Part shown: positions 24,808-34,155 of the stretch, in pieces
Layout of the letters: each line of letters opens with the position of its first letter
How positions within the stretch are numbered: the stretch's first letter is position 1
Assembly: GCA_910577015.1 (NCBI GenBank)
Contig: CAJTKU010000004.1
Coordinates: forward strand, 204,776-268,775
DNA from: an uncultured Lachnospiraceae bacterium
GTDB lineage: Bacteria > Bacillota > Clostridia > Lachnospirales > Lachnospiraceae
Direction of reading: 5' to 3'
Length of the DNA stretch: 64,000 bases
The notes under the pieces: model-generated
Told to the model about the DNA's origin: nothing
The model's input: the letters and a program-made list of their open reading frames with translations, nothing else
Database searches by the model: none
Program-made: the position numbers and the translations under genes

Positions 24808-27729
24808 ATGAAAATTGAAAATGTGGAAAGTTATGAAATCGTGGAAAAAAGAACGTTGGAAGATTTAAATTCCGAGGGATATCTGCTCAGGCACAAAAAG
24901 ACAGGCGCAAGAGTGGTGCTTTTGTCAAACGATGATGAAAATAAAGTGTTCAGTATCGGGTTTCGGACAACCCCTGTCAACAGTACCGGCGTTGCCCATA
25001 TATTAGAGCATTCGGTGCTTTGCGGTTCTAAAGATTTTCCTATTAAAGACCCGTTTGTAGAACTGGTGAAAGGTTCCTTAAATACCTTCTTAAATGCCAT
25101 GACATTTCCCGACAAGACGATTTATCCGGTTGCAAGCTGTAACGACAAGGATTTTCAGAATCTGATGCATGTGTATCTGGATGCTGTTTTTTATCCCAAT
25201 ATTTATAAAGAAGAAAAAATATTTCTGCAGGAAGGCTGGCACTATGAAATGGAGGACAAGGATGCGCCCCTCACATTGAACGGTGTTGTGTACAATGAAA
25301 TGAAAGGTGCGTTTTCCTCCCCGGATGACGTACTGTACAGGGAATTGATGGATTCTTTGTATCCCGATACCACTTACGGATTTGAGTCCGGCGGGGACCC
25401 GGAGGTGATTCCGCAGCTTTCCTATGAAGAATTTTTGGATTTCCACAGAAAATACTATCATCCTACAAACAGCTATATTTATCTGTACGGCAATATGGAT
25501 ATGGCGGAAAAACTGGAATATATCGACAGGGAGTACCTCTCTGCGTTTGACAGAAGGGATGTGGATTCCACTGTGCAGACGCAGGAAGCGTTTGCGCAAA
25601 CCAGACGTGTGGAAAAAGAGTATCCGATAGGGGAAGCGGAAGAAGAGAAAGGGAATGCATATCTGGCATACAACATGTCGATAGAAGACAACCTGAACAA
25701 AGAGTTTTATGTGGCGTTCCAGATACTGGACTATGCGCTTTGCTCCGCGCCCGGAGCGCCGTTAAAAAAGGCCCTTACGGATGCCGGAATCGGCACGGAT
25801 ATCAACAGCAATTATGAAAACGGCATCAAACAGCCGTTCTTCAGCATTATCTCCAAGAATGCGGATGCAGACCAGGAGGAAGCATTTATCAAAACGATTC
25901 ATGAAGTGCTGGAAAGGATTGTAAAAGAAGGACTGGATGAAAAAGCCCTTTTGGCCGGAATTAATTTTTATGAATTTAAGTACAGGGAAGCAGATTACGG
26001 CAATATGCCCAAAGGCCTGATGTATGGACTTCCGATACTGGACAGCTGGCTTTATGGCGATAATATGCCCTTTATCCATGTGGAGGCCAACGCCGTTTAT
26101 GCCGCTTTGCGGGAGAAAGCAGGAAGCGGATATTTTGAGGGGCTTATACAAAAGTATCTGCTGGATAATCCCCACAAATCCATCGTGGTGCTGAAGCCCA
26201 AAAAGGGACTTACTGAGGAAAGGGATAAAGCGCTGGCAGACAAACTGGCGGCTTACAAGGCAGGTCTGTCAGAAGAGGAAATCCTAAAGATTGTTGCACA
26301 GACAAAAGCCCTGAAGGAGTATCAGGACACGCCGGATACGCCGGAAAACCTGGCGAAAATCCCACTGCTTGCAAGGACGGACATGAAAAAGGAAGCCGTG
26401 AAGTTTGTCAATGAAATGAGAAAAATCGGGGATACGGATTTCTTGTTCCATGATATCTTTACAAACGGCATCAGCTACCTCCGCCTGATTTTCAACCTGG
26501 ATAAAGTGCCGACGCGGCTTTATCCCTATATCGGCATACTGAAAGGCACCCTGGGACTTTTAAATACGGAGCATTACGGCTATGCTGATTTGTTCAATGA
26601 AATCAATATAAAGACCGGCGGAATATCCGTAGTAAACAATGCATACGGCAGTGTCAGACAGGAGGATAAGTGTACGGTCACCCTTGAGGTAAAAGCCAAG
26701 GTATTGGACAAAAATGTAAAGCAGGCCATAGATTTGATGCAGGAAATCATCCTGACCTCCGATTTTTCGGATAAGAAAAGGATTAAGGAAATCCTGGCGG
26801 AAGGCAAGTCCAAAATGCAGGGACAGATGATTTCGGCAGGACACAGCGTGGCTGCAAACAGGGCGCTTTCCCACGTATCCCGTACAGCCGCAGTCAATGA
26901 AGCGTTGTCGGGAATGACATTTTACAGGATGGTGGAAAAGCTGGACGGCAATTTTGCCGAAGAGGCGGATGGGATTGTTACAAACCTGAAAGAACTGGCA
27001 GCCATCATTTTCAGGCCGGAAAATCTGATGGTCGATTTGACGGGAAGCAGGGAAATGGCGGAACGCCTGCCGGACATGATTCATGTCCTAAAAGACTGTT
27101 TATATACGGAGGCAGTGGAAGAAGGATGCTTTGAACCTGAAAAAGGAGTACAGAAGGAAGGCTACAAGACGCCCGGTCAGGTACAGTATGTATGCAGGGC
27201 AGGCAATTTCAAGGACAAGGGACTTTCCTACCACGGCTCTTTAAGGGTATTAAAGGTGATGATGGGATATGATTATCTCTGGAGCCAGGTGCGTGTAAAA
27301 GGCGGGGCATATGGATGTATGTGCTCTTTCGGAAAGTCCGGGGACTGCTATTTTGTGTCCTACAGGGACCCTAACCTGAAGAATACCATTGAGGTATATG
27401 AAAAGGCGGCGGATTACATTGCGTCCTTTGAAGCGGATGAGAGAATGCTCACGCAGTTTATCATCGGAGCCGTAAGCGAGTTGGATATGCCGATGACGCC
27501 GGCGTCGAAGGGACTTTTCTCCCTGAGCGGTTACATGGTGGATTTGACAGAGGCGGATTTACAGAAAGAAAGGGATGAACTGCTTGCCACGACGGCAGAA
27601 GACCTGAAAAAGACGGCGGCACACATCAGGGCATTTATGTCCGCCGACTGTCTGTGCGTGGTGGGTAATGCGGAAAAGATAAAAGACGCACAGGATTTAT
27701 TTGATAATATAGAAAATCTGGTCAGCTAA
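24808..27729 (+). CDS. M16C-family zinc metallopeptidase (presequence-protease-like)
   Basis: A 973-residue insulinase-superfamily protein with four roughly 240-residue domains that form a closed chamber and degrade short peptides. The inverted zinc motif HILEH (64-68) carries two His ligands and the catalytic Glu; the third ligand is the Glu in VVYNEMKGAFS (about 150). The M16C peptidase-associated region lies in the middle, and the inactive partner half carries GAYGCMCSFG. There is no signal peptide, so it is cytoplasmic and probably clears peptides. It stands alone between the 139-residue gene and a lipoprotein gene. Confidence 0.92.
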   Translation: MKIENVESYEIVEKRTLEDLNSEGYLLRHKKTGARVVLLSNDDENKVFSIGFRTTPVNSTGVAHILEHSVLCGSKDFPIKDPFVELVKGSLNTFLNAMTFPDKTIYPVASCNDKDFQNLMHVYLDAVFYPNIYKEEKIFLQEGWHYEMEDKDAPLTLNGVVYNEMKGAFSSPDDVLYRELMDSLYPDTTYGFESGGDPEVIPQLSYEEFLDFHRKYYHPTNSYIYLYGNMDMAEKLEYIDREYLSAFDRRDVDSTVQTQEAFAQTRRVEKEYPIGEAEEEKGNAYLAYNMSIEDNLNKEFYVAFQILDYALCSAPGAPLKKALTDAGIGTDINSNYENGIKQPFFSIISKNADADQEEAFIKTIHEVLERIVKEGLDEKALLAGINFYEFKYREADYGNMPKGLMYGLPILDSWLYGDNMPFIHVEANAVYAALREKAGSGYFEGLIQKYLLDNPHKSIVVLKPKKGLTEERDKALADKLAAYKAGLSEEEILKIVAQTKALKEYQDTPDTPENLAKIPLLARTDMKKEAVKFVNEMRKIGDTDFLFHDIFTNGISYLRLIFNLDKVPTRLYPYIGILKGTLGLLNTEHYGYADLFNEINIKTGGISVVNNAYGSVRQEDKCTVTLEVKAKVLDKNVKQAIDLMQEIILTSDFSDKKRIKEILAEGKSKMQGQMISAGHSVAANRALSHVSRTAAVNEALSGMTFYRMVEKLDGNFAEEADGIVTNLKELAAIIFRPENLMVDLTGSREMAERLPDMIHVLKDCLYTEAVEEGCFEPEKGVQKEGYKTPGQVQYVCRAGNFKDKGLSYHGSLRVLKVMMGYDYLWSQVRVKGGAYGCMCSFGKSGDCYFVSYRDPNLKNTIEVYEKAADYIASFEADERMLTQFIIGAVSELDMPMTPASKGLFSLSGYMVDLTEADLQKERDELLATTAEDLKKTAAHIRAFMSADCLCVVGNAEKIKDAQDLFDNIENLVS

Positions 27730-27762
27730 AGGTATAACGACCAAAAACAGGGAGGGATAAGT

Positions 27763-28839
27763 ATGGTAAAGGCAGGTAAAAGGGCAGTTCTGTTTTTCAT
27801 ATTGGCTATGGTGCTGGCAGGATGCGGGAGCAGCAGCAATTCTCCTTCAGCCTCATACAGCCCGGACGGAGCACAAAATTACGTGACGGGAGATGTGGGC
27901 GGTATCTATATGGAGGGGGATTTTGGCAGTGACGGATTTGACGCCGGAGAATCGGCCGCGCCGTCGGACAGCGTGCGCGCAGGGCGCAAACTGATTCGGA
28001 CCGTGGACATGGATGTGGAGACCATGGAATTTGACAAGCTGCTATCCTATGTCAAAGAAAGGACCCAGGCAGCCGGAGGGTACGTGGAGGCGCTCAATGT
28101 CTATAACGGAAGCAGTTACAACAATTATACCGGTTATGGATATGTGAATGACAGGAACGCCAGCCTTACCCTGCGCATCCCCAAGGACAGGCTGGACGGA
28201 TTCCTTGTTGAAGTTGCGGACAACAGCAATATTGTCAGACGCAACGAGCAGGAAAAAGATGTGACGCTGGACTATGTGGATTTGGAGAGCCATAAGGAAG
28301 TGCTTCTGGTAGAACAGGAGAGGATTCTTGCCCTGTTGGAACAGGCGCAGACCCTGGATGAAATCCTTACCCTTGAGAACAGGCTTTCCGATATCCGGTA
28401 TCAGCTGGAAAGCATGGAAAGGCAGCTGCGCACCTATGATAACCAAATAGAGTACAGCACGGTCTGTTTAAGCATTCAGGAAGTTGTGGAACTGACGCCG
28501 GTGGAGGTGGAAGAAAAGACTACCTGGGAGCGTATCGCGGACGGTTTTATGGACAGTGTAAAGAACATCGGATTTGGAATCAGGGAATTTTTTGTCCTGT
28601 TTGTTACGGCGCTTCCCTATCTGCTTCTTTTTGCAGTCATTATTGTTCTTATGGTAGTTATTATTGTTGTCAGTGTCCGGCGCGGCACTGCGAAAAGGGC
28701 TAAAAAGCAGGCGCAACTTATGCAGGCACAGCAGGAATACATGCGCAGGATGCAGGAAGCCGGCCGACTCCCTAATGGGCAGCCGCAAACCGGCGCGCCT
28801 TTATACGGACAGGCAAAAGAAGACAGGGGAAATCAGTAA
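27763..28839 (+). CDS. DUF4349 lipoprotein
   Basis: A 358-residue lipoprotein. The signal ends in the lipobox LAGC, so the protein is anchored outside the cell. A DUF4349 domain spans about 70-245: KLIRTVDMDVETMEFDKLL, AGGYVEA, LRIPKDRLDGFL and a coiled coil (LEQAQTLDEILTLENRLSDI). A membrane helix near 285-305 and a basic, Gln-rich tail follow, so both ends are fixed to the membrane. The role of DUF4349 is not known; a cell-envelope function is likely. The stop codon directly abuts the era start. Confidence 0.88.
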   Translation: MVKAGKRAVLFFILAMVLAGCGSSSNSPSASYSPDGAQNYVTGDVGGIYMEGDFGSDGFDAGESAAPSDSVRAGRKLIRTVDMDVETMEFDKLLSYVKERTQAAGGYVEALNVYNGSSYNNYTGYGYVNDRNASLTLRIPKDRLDGFLVEVADNSNIVRRNEQEKDVTLDYVDLESHKEVLLVEQERILALLEQAQTLDEILTLENRLSDIRYQLESMERQLRTYDNQIEYSTVCLSIQEVVELTPVEVEEKTTWERIADGFMDSVKNIGFGIREFFVLFVTALPYLLLFAVIIVLMVVIIVVSVRRGTAKRAKKQAQLMQAQQEYMRRMQEAGRLPNGQPQTGAPLYGQAKEDRGNQ

Positions 28840-29751
28840 ATGGAAGAAAATGCAGCATTTAAATCAGGTTTTGTCACATTGATTGGAAGGCCCAATGTAG
28901 GAAAGTCCACGTTGATGAACTGCCTGATTGGACAGAAAATAGCCATCACGTCCAATAAACCGCAGACAACCAGAAACCGCATCCAGACGGTTTACACCTC
29001 TGAGGAGGGACAGATAGTTTTTCTGGATACGCCGGGCATTCACAAGGCAAAAAACAAACTGGGAAATTATATGGTGAATGTTGCCGAAAAAACGTTGTCC
29101 GAGGTGGACGTGATACTCTGGCTGGTAGAGCCTTCCGGGTTTATCGGCGCAGGTGAGCGTCATATTATAGAGCAGTTAAAAAAGGTAAAAACTCCCGTCA
29201 TCCTTGTTATCAACAAGATTGATACCGTGAAAAAGGAGCAGCTTTACGGATACATTGACACCTACCGCAAGGAGCTGGATTTTGCGGAAGTGGTGCCGGT
29301 GTCCGCCCTGAAGGCCAGAAATACGGAAGAACTGGTAAAGTGTATTATGAAATACCTCCCTTACGGGCCTGCTTTTTATGACGAGGACACCATCACGGAC
29401 CAGCCCCTGCGCCAGATAGTGGCGGAGCTTATCAGGGAAAAGGCTTTAAGGCTTTTGGAGGAAGAAATTCCCCATGGAGTGGCGGTCAGCATCGAAAGCC
29501 TGAAATACAGGAAAAATATTGTGGACATCGAAGCCACGATTGTATGCGAGCGGGATTCCCACAAGGGTATTATCATCGGCAAGGGCGGCGCCATGCTCAA
29601 AAAAATAGGCTCCCTTGCCAGGCCGGAAATTGAAGATTTGCTGGAAAAACAGGCAAATCTTCAATTGTGGGTAAAGGTAAAGAAGGACTGGCGTGACAGT
29701 GATTTCCTTTTGAAAAACTTTGGTTACAATGAAAAAGATACCTTCAAATGA
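28840..29751 (+). CDS. era: GTPase Era
   Basis: Era binds 16S rRNA near its 3' end and helps 30S subunit maturation. The 303 residues have G1 GRPNVGKST, the switch region, G3 DTPGIHK, G4 NKID and G5 VSALKA, then a C-terminal KH RNA-binding domain with IIIGKGGAMLKKIG. It starts immediately after the upstream stop codon. The era-yqzL-recO order known from Bacillus is kept here. Confidence 0.97.
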   Translation: MEENAAFKSGFVTLIGRPNVGKSTLMNCLIGQKIAITSNKPQTTRNRIQTVYTSEEGQIVFLDTPGIHKAKNKLGNYMVNVAEKTLSEVDVILWLVEPSGFIGAGERHIIEQLKKVKTPVILVINKIDTVKKEQLYGYIDTYRKELDFAEVVPVSALKARNTEELVKCIMKYLPYGPAFYDEDTITDQPLRQIVAELIREKALRLLEEEIPHGVAVSIESLKYRKNIVDIEATIVCERDSHKGIIIGKGGAMLKKIGSLARPEIEDLLEKQANLQLWVKVKKDWRDSDFLLKNFGYNEKDTFK

Positions 29752-29818
29752 CGAATAGAAAATCAAAATAAGCGAACCCTAATTGTTGTAGTGCGAAGCA
29801 AGATTAAGGGGGCTTAAG

Positions 29819-30022
29819 ATGAACGACGAAAACTACTGGAAGCAGTTTATGGCAAGCGGCCGTGTGGAGGATTATCTGGTCTATGCGCACAGGACAGGCA
29901 GCCAAAATGAGGTTTGCCAAAAGACCTTTGGGGAACAGGAAGAAAAAGTGAGGGGAGAATACCCTTATGCAGGATTTATGCATGGTGACGGGAATGGTAC
30001 TGAGCCAGATTCCTGTAGGTGA
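29819..30022 (+). CDS. YqzL-like small protein
   Basis: A 67-residue reading frame between era and recO. Its N-terminus NYWKQFMASGRVEDYLVY resembles the short YqzL family (Trp, then a small-Gly-x-x-x-x-Tyr-Leu pattern), and YqzL genes lie at exactly this place in Bacillus and Clostridia. AAGGGGG is 10 bases before the ATG. The 3' part overlaps the recO start by 56 bp and its last 20 residues look random, so the true coding force is probably in the first 25-40 residues. The function of the family is unknown. Confidence 0.6.
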   Translation: MNDENYWKQFMASGRVEDYLVYAHRTGSQNEVCQKTFGEQEEKVRGEYPYAGFMHGDGNGTEPDSCR

Positions 30023-30617
30023 GTATGACAGGCGGGTATGTATATTGACGAAAGAAAGAGGGAAGATTTCTGCTTTTGCAAAAGGAGCGAGACGGCCGGG
30101 CAGCCGTTTTATGGCAGCGACCAACCCTTTTTCTTTTGGAAAGTTCAAGTTGTATGAGGGGAAAAACTCCTATACGATTGCGGAAGCGGAAATCAGCAAG
30201 TATTTTGAAGATTTGAGGAAGGATTACATAGGCGCTTATTACGGCATGTATTTTCTGGAAATCGCGGACTATTATACTAGGGAAAACAACGACGAAAAGG
30301 ATATGCTGAAATTATTGTACCAGTCGTTTCGGGCATTGCTTCACCCGTCCATCGAAAATGATTTGGTCAGGTGCATATTTGAATTGAAAACCCTTGTGGT
30401 AAACGGAGAGTATCCGGGGTTCCTGCCGGATGCCGGGCTTAGGGAATCCACGGAATATGCCATGCGTTTCATTGAAACGGCGGCGGTGGAAAAACTGTAT
30501 ACGTTTACGGTGTCAAAAGAAGTGCTGGAAGAATTGCTTGCCGTATCCTGCCGATACCGGAAACGCTTTATGGACAAGCAGTTTAAAAGTCTTGAAATAT
30601 TGGAAAGTCTGTGTTAA
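29967..30617 (+). CDS. recO: DNA repair protein RecO
   Basis: RecO acts with RecR to load RecA onto SSB-coated single-stranded DNA. The 216 residues include an N-terminal OB fold (VTGMVLSQIPVGEYDRRVCI, then RGKISAFAKGARRPGSRF) and a helical domain with FELKTLVVNGEYPGF. The Cys zinc ligands present in some RecO proteins are missing after GEYP. It is slightly shorter than usual (about 240-250). The ATG at 29967 has GAGGGGAG 9 bases before it. Confidence 0.9.
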   Translation: MQDLCMVTGMVLSQIPVGEYDRRVCILTKERGKISAFAKGARRPGSRFMAATNPFSFGKFKLYEGKNSYTIAEAEISKYFEDLRKDYIGAYYGMYFLEIADYYTRENNDEKDMLKLLYQSFRALLHPSIENDLVRCIFELKTLVVNGEYPGFLPDAGLRESTEYAMRFIETAAVEKLYTFTVSKEVLEELLAVSCRYRKRFMDKQFKSLEILESLC

Positions 30618-30664
30618 AGTGTTTTGAAAAGGAGCCCCAAGGCAGCAAAAAAGGAGAGTATCAT

Positions 30665-31315
30665 ATGCGTGTGAAAAGGAATGCCGGCATACCGGCTGCT
30701 GTTTTTTCCGTACTGTGTGCCTGTTTCTTCCTGACAGGATGCGGGGAAGGAGAAGGCGGCGTGCAGGTTACCAATCTTCAGATAGACAAAAACGGCAGGG
30801 TTACCAGCAATATTGTAGAGGACTTTGACAAAGATTTCTATTCTGTGGATGCTTTGCGCGAAATGGTGCAGGCAGAGATAGACGATTATAACGGCTCCCA
30901 CCCGGAAGCCGTGACGCTGTCGGAATTGAAACCATACGGTGAAGAGGAAGAAAAAGTTCTGGTATCCATGCAGTACGCCACATGTGAAGATTATGAGGCA
31001 TTTAATGAATCGGAACTGTTTTTTGGAACCGTGGAACAGGCCCAGGCGGCAGGATTTTCATTGGATGTGGAGTTAATCAGCGCGTCTGACGGTACAAAGA
31101 AAATAGGAGAATCCGATATTCTGGGAATGAAAGACATGCGTATTCTGATTGTGCGCCAGAGCGCGCAGGTGTCGCAGGTAAATGTGCCGGAAAAAGTACA
31201 GTATATGACGGAAGGAACCGCACTTACAGGAGCAAAGGGCATTACCCTGCCGGGACCCGAAAATTCTTCGGACATCAACTGGAAAGGCGATTTGACTTAT
31301 GTTCTTATGAAATAG
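30665..31315 (+). CDS. Lipoprotein of unknown function
   Basis: A 216-residue secreted lipoprotein: a basic start, a hydrophobic stretch and the lipobox LTGC. The mature part is acidic, with FYSVDALREMVQAEIDDYN and a C-terminal beta-rich segment ending DLTYVLMK. I know similar short lipoproteins between recO and glyS in related bacteria but no function. AAGGAG lies before ATG 30665; the frame's earlier ATG at 30611 lies within the recO 3' end and would spoil the signal peptide. Confidence 0.75.
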   Translation: MRVKRNAGIPAAVFSVLCACFFLTGCGEGEGGVQVTNLQIDKNGRVTSNIVEDFDKDFYSVDALREMVQAEIDDYNGSHPEAVTLSELKPYGEEEEKVLVSMQYATCEDYEAFNESELFFGTVEQAQAAGFSLDVELISASDGTKKIGESDILGMKDMRILIVRQSAQVSQVNVPEKVQYMTEGTALTGAKGITLPGPENSSDINWKGDLTYVLMK

Positions 31316-31328
31316 GGAGGAAATCATC

Positions 31329-32717
31329 ATGGAAAAAACAATGGAGAAAATAGTGGCGCTGGCAAAGGCAAGAGGATTTGTGTATCCCGGCTCTGAGATT
31401 TACGGCGGGCTTGCCAACACTTGGGACTATGGAAATCTGGGAGTAGAACTGAAAAACAACGTCAAGAAGGCGTGGTGGCAGAAATTTATCATGGAAAACC
31501 CCAATAACGTGGGGGTGGACTGTGCGATTCTCATGAATCCGCAGACATGGGTGGCAAGCGGCCATTTGGGCGGATTTTCCGACCCCCTGATGGACTGCAA
31601 GGAGTGTCACGAGCGATTCCGCGCGGATAAGCTGATAGAAGATTACTGTGAAGAAAAGGGTATCAGGCTGGAAGAAAGCGTGGACGCATGGAGTCAGGAA
31701 AAGATGAAGGAGTTTGTGGAGGAGAACGGGATTTGCTGTCCGACCTGCGGCAAACACAATTTTACCGACATCAGGCAGTTTAACCTGATGTTCAAGACCT
31801 TCCAGGGCGTGACCGAAGATGCCAAAAACACCGTGTACCTGCGGCCGGAAACCGCACAGGGCATTTTTGTGAATTTCAAAAATGTGCAGAGGACTTCCCG
31901 CAAAAAGCTTCCCTTCGGCATCGGCCAGATTGGAAAGTCCTTCCGCAATGAAATTACGCCGGGTAATTTCACTTTCCGCACAAGGGAGTTTGAGCAGATG
32001 GAACTGGAGTTTTTCTGTGAACCCGGTACGGATTTGGAGTGGTTCCAATACTGGAGGGCTTTCTGCCGCGACTGGCTGTTAAGCCTTGGCATGAAGGAGG
32101 ATGAAATCCGCCTGCGCGACCACAGCCCGGAGGAACTTTGCTTTTACAGCAAAGGAACCACCGACATAGAGTTTTTATTCCCGTTCGGCTGGGGAGAACT
32201 TTGGGGGATTGCAGACAGGACGGACTATGATTTGAAACAGCATCAGGATACTTCCGGGCAGGATATGTCCTATTTTGACGATTCCAAAAACGAGAAGTAC
32301 ATACCGTACGTTATCGAGCCGTCCCTTGGGGCTGACCGCGTTGTGCTTGCCTTTTTGTGCGCGGCATACGATGAGGAAGAACTGGAGGGAGGGGACATGC
32401 GCACCGTACTGCATTTCCATCCGGCCCTTGCACCCGTGAAGATTGGCGTGCTGCCACTTTCCAAGAAGCTGAATGAGGGAGCGGAAAAGATTTTTACGGA
32501 ACTGTCCAAAAAATATAACTGCGAGTTTGACGACAGGGGAGCCATCGGCAAGCGTTACCGCAGGCAGGATGAAATCGGTACGCCTTTTTGCATCACCTAC
32601 GATTTTGACTCCGAAACAGACGGCTGCGTGACCGTGCGTTTCCGTGACTCCATGGAGCAGGAGAGGGTGGCGATTTCCGAATTGGACGCTTACTTTGCGG
32701 ATAAATTTACATTTTAA
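31329..32717 (+). CDS. glyS: Glycine-tRNA ligase, single-chain class II type
   Basis: It charges tRNA-Gly. The 462-residue alpha2-type enzyme is the Firmicutes/archaeal/eukaryotic form and not the alpha/beta tetramer. Visible motifs are GLANTWDYGNLGVELK, a four-Cys insertion (CKECHERF ... CCPTCGKHNF), motif 2 FRNEITPGNFTFRTREFEQ, motif 3 GADRVVLA, and a C-terminal anticodon domain with DDRGAIGKRYRRQDEIGTP. GGGAGG precedes the ATG. No T-box leader is seen; the gene follows the lipoprotein gene by 13 bp. Confidence 0.97.
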   Translation: MEKTMEKIVALAKARGFVYPGSEIYGGLANTWDYGNLGVELKNNVKKAWWQKFIMENPNNVGVDCAILMNPQTWVASGHLGGFSDPLMDCKECHERFRADKLIEDYCEEKGIRLEESVDAWSQEKMKEFVEENGICCPTCGKHNFTDIRQFNLMFKTFQGVTEDAKNTVYLRPETAQGIFVNFKNVQRTSRKKLPFGIGQIGKSFRNEITPGNFTFRTREFEQMELEFFCEPGTDLEWFQYWRAFCRDWLLSLGMKEDEIRLRDHSPEELCFYSKGTTDIEFLFPFGWGELWGIADRTDYDLKQHQDTSGQDMSYFDDSKNEKYIPYVIEPSLGADRVVLAFLCAAYDEEELEGGDMRTVLHFHPALAPVKIGVLPLSKKLNEGAEKIFTELSKKYNCEFDDRGAIGKRYRRQDEIGTPFCITYDFDSETDGCVTVRFRDSMEQERVAISELDAYFADKFTF

Positions 32718-32727
32718 ATAATGATAA

Positions 32728-32757
32728 GGGGGCATCGGAATTTCCGATGCCCTCTTT
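32728..32757. terminator. Terminator between glyS and the acidic lipoprotein gene
   Basis: GGGCATCGG (32730-32738) pairs with CCGATGCCC (32744-32752). A short T-rich tract follows on the + strand and the other flank is A/T-rich, so it may serve both convergent genes. Confidence 0.7.
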
Positions 32758-32773
32758 CGGTTATTTGCTTTGT

Positions 32774-33955
32774 TTAATCCAAAATACCTAAGTCTCTCAT
32801 TTGGTAATAGATATATGAAATAAACTGAAAACTGTTCATAGATTGACTGTAGCTGCTGATTTCTTCCATTTCCACAATCCTGAATCCCTTTAGCTGTTCA
32901 TAGACCTGTTCGGAATAATTGTCTTCATCCAGTATTACAGGCATAAAGTAATAAACACTTTTTAAATCCCTTAGAATTTCCACATTTTCCTGCATATAAT
33001 CCTGTACCGTACCACTGTATTCTTCGGATTCAAAATAGTTTTCCATTTTTTCATAGACGTGGCCTTCCAGTTCATCTTCAGGGAGTATTTCCCTTATGGT
33101 TTTCGTAATGCGTTCTACGTCGCCGCTCATAAATTCCATGTACTGGGGAAATTCCTCTGCTATGTGCTCGTAACCAAGGTCATTGGCTGCGGAACCGCCA
33201 AACAGAAGCAATCCTGCATTCATGACGTCGCCGTAACTAATCAGTCCATGGAGGGTAATAAAAACATCAACAGATATAAACGCCCTATCCGCATCAATTT
33301 TTACGTAGCCATCCTCCGTCCATATTTCTGACATTAAAAAGTAATCGATTATGATGTAAGGCGCTTTTTCGTAATAAGTATCATAAAGTTCAAAAGCCTG
33401 CTCCAAAGTAATATCTTCGACATTACAAATTGTCATCTCCGCATTGTTTTTCCAACAATCAGTGTACCAGTTAGCCTCAATATAATCTAAGGATTTTGTA
33501 AGAAGGATTCCTTTCTCTTCAATATAAATCCACTGTCCCACAGTTTTTTCCCAAAACTCTTTTTTCCGGGGGTCCGCCTTAATGATTTCCAGATTTTGAA
33601 GGGGTTCTTCATCATCAGCATAAATGGCAAGGGTATCCGTGTCAAGAGACTGAAAGGCTTTAAAGATAATGTTGATATAGTGATAAGACTCCGCATCCGT
33701 CAACTCATCAATCTGTCCGTTGGGACGTATCGTTTCCTCATCATCCTCATCGTCGTAATCATCCTCATCGTCATAATCGTAATCATCATAATCATCTTCT
33801 GTTTCGGATGTCCAATCCTCTGTCCGGGGAGGCTCTCCATCTGTGGATGGATTTGGAGCTGCGCCGGGTCCTGCGGGAGCGCCGTTTCCGCATCCTGTAA
33901 GCAGGGCGGCAGTCATTGCTGCAATCAGCAGCAGGGATAAAGTTTTCTTTTTCAT
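32774..33955 (-). CDS. Lipoprotein with Asp/Glu/Tyr-rich linker, unknown function
   Basis: A 393-residue secreted lipoprotein: MKKK start, hydrophobic core and lipobox LTGC. The mature protein begins with a Gly/Ala/Pro-rich segment, then a low-complexity linker of Asp, Glu and Tyr (about 53-74), then a folded domain of about 300 residues that I do not recognise, ending in MRDLGILD. The linker is encoded by an imperfect trinucleotide run (33735-33799). GGAGGA precedes the start. It is one of only three minus-strand genes here and looks more AT-rich than most neighbours. Confidence 0.75.
   Translation of the reverse strand: MKKKTLSLLLIAAMTAALLTGCGNGAPAGPGAAPNPSTDGEPPRTEDWTSETEDDYDDYDYDDEDDYDDEDDEETIRPNGQIDELTDAESYHYINIIFKAFQSLDTDTLAIYADDEEPLQNLEIIKADPRKKEFWEKTVGQWIYIEEKGILLTKSLDYIEANWYTDCWKNNAEMTICNVEDITLEQAFELYDTYYEKAPYIIIDYFLMSEIWTEDGYVKIDADRAFISVDVFITLHGLISYGDVMNAGLLLFGGSAANDLGYEHIAEEFPQYMEFMSGDVERITKTIREILPEDELEGHVYEKMENYFESEEYSGTVQDYMQENVEILRDLKSVYYFMPVILDEDNYSEQVYEQLKGFRIVEMEEISSYSQSMNSFQFISYIYYQMRDLGILD
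33735..33799 (-). repeat. Imperfect trinucleotide run in the acidic linker
   Basis: About 21 repeats of TCA/TCG/TCC-like triplets (read as GAT, GAC, GAG, TAT on the coding strand). Gains or losses of whole triplets by slippage would change linker length without breaking the frame. Confidence 0.7.
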
Positions 33956-34015
33956 TTCATTCCTCCTTCATAAGATGTTTGTATAGAACAAAAATATAAT
34001 ATATAGGCAAGATTC

Positions 34016-34044
34016 ATTATGCGGGAAAAACAAATGAAATGCAA
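34016..34044 (-). promoter_or_regulatory. Promoter of the acidic lipoprotein gene
   Basis: On the minus strand, TTGCAT (34044-34039) and CATAAT (34021-34016) with a 17-bp gap, divergent from the alaS promoter. Confidence 0.55.
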
Positions 34045-34113
34045 TAAGAAATTGCGCACGATATCGTTTGCAACGTGCATAACTGAAATTTTGCTATACA
34101 AAATGAATTTTCA

Positions 34114-34122
34114 TGCTATAAT
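34114..34122 (+). promoter_or_regulatory. Extended -10 promoter of alaS
   Basis: TGCTATAAT at 34114-34122 is an extended -10 box; the -35 region (TATACA) is weak. No T-box elements are seen in the short leader. Confidence 0.55.
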
Positions 34123-34155
34123 GTAAATTGTTATTACAAATTGGAGGACAAACCC

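Noticed and set aside
34045..34140. T-box leader for alaS
   Set aside because: The leader after the extended -10 box is about 30 bases, far too short, and lacks the T-box sequence.
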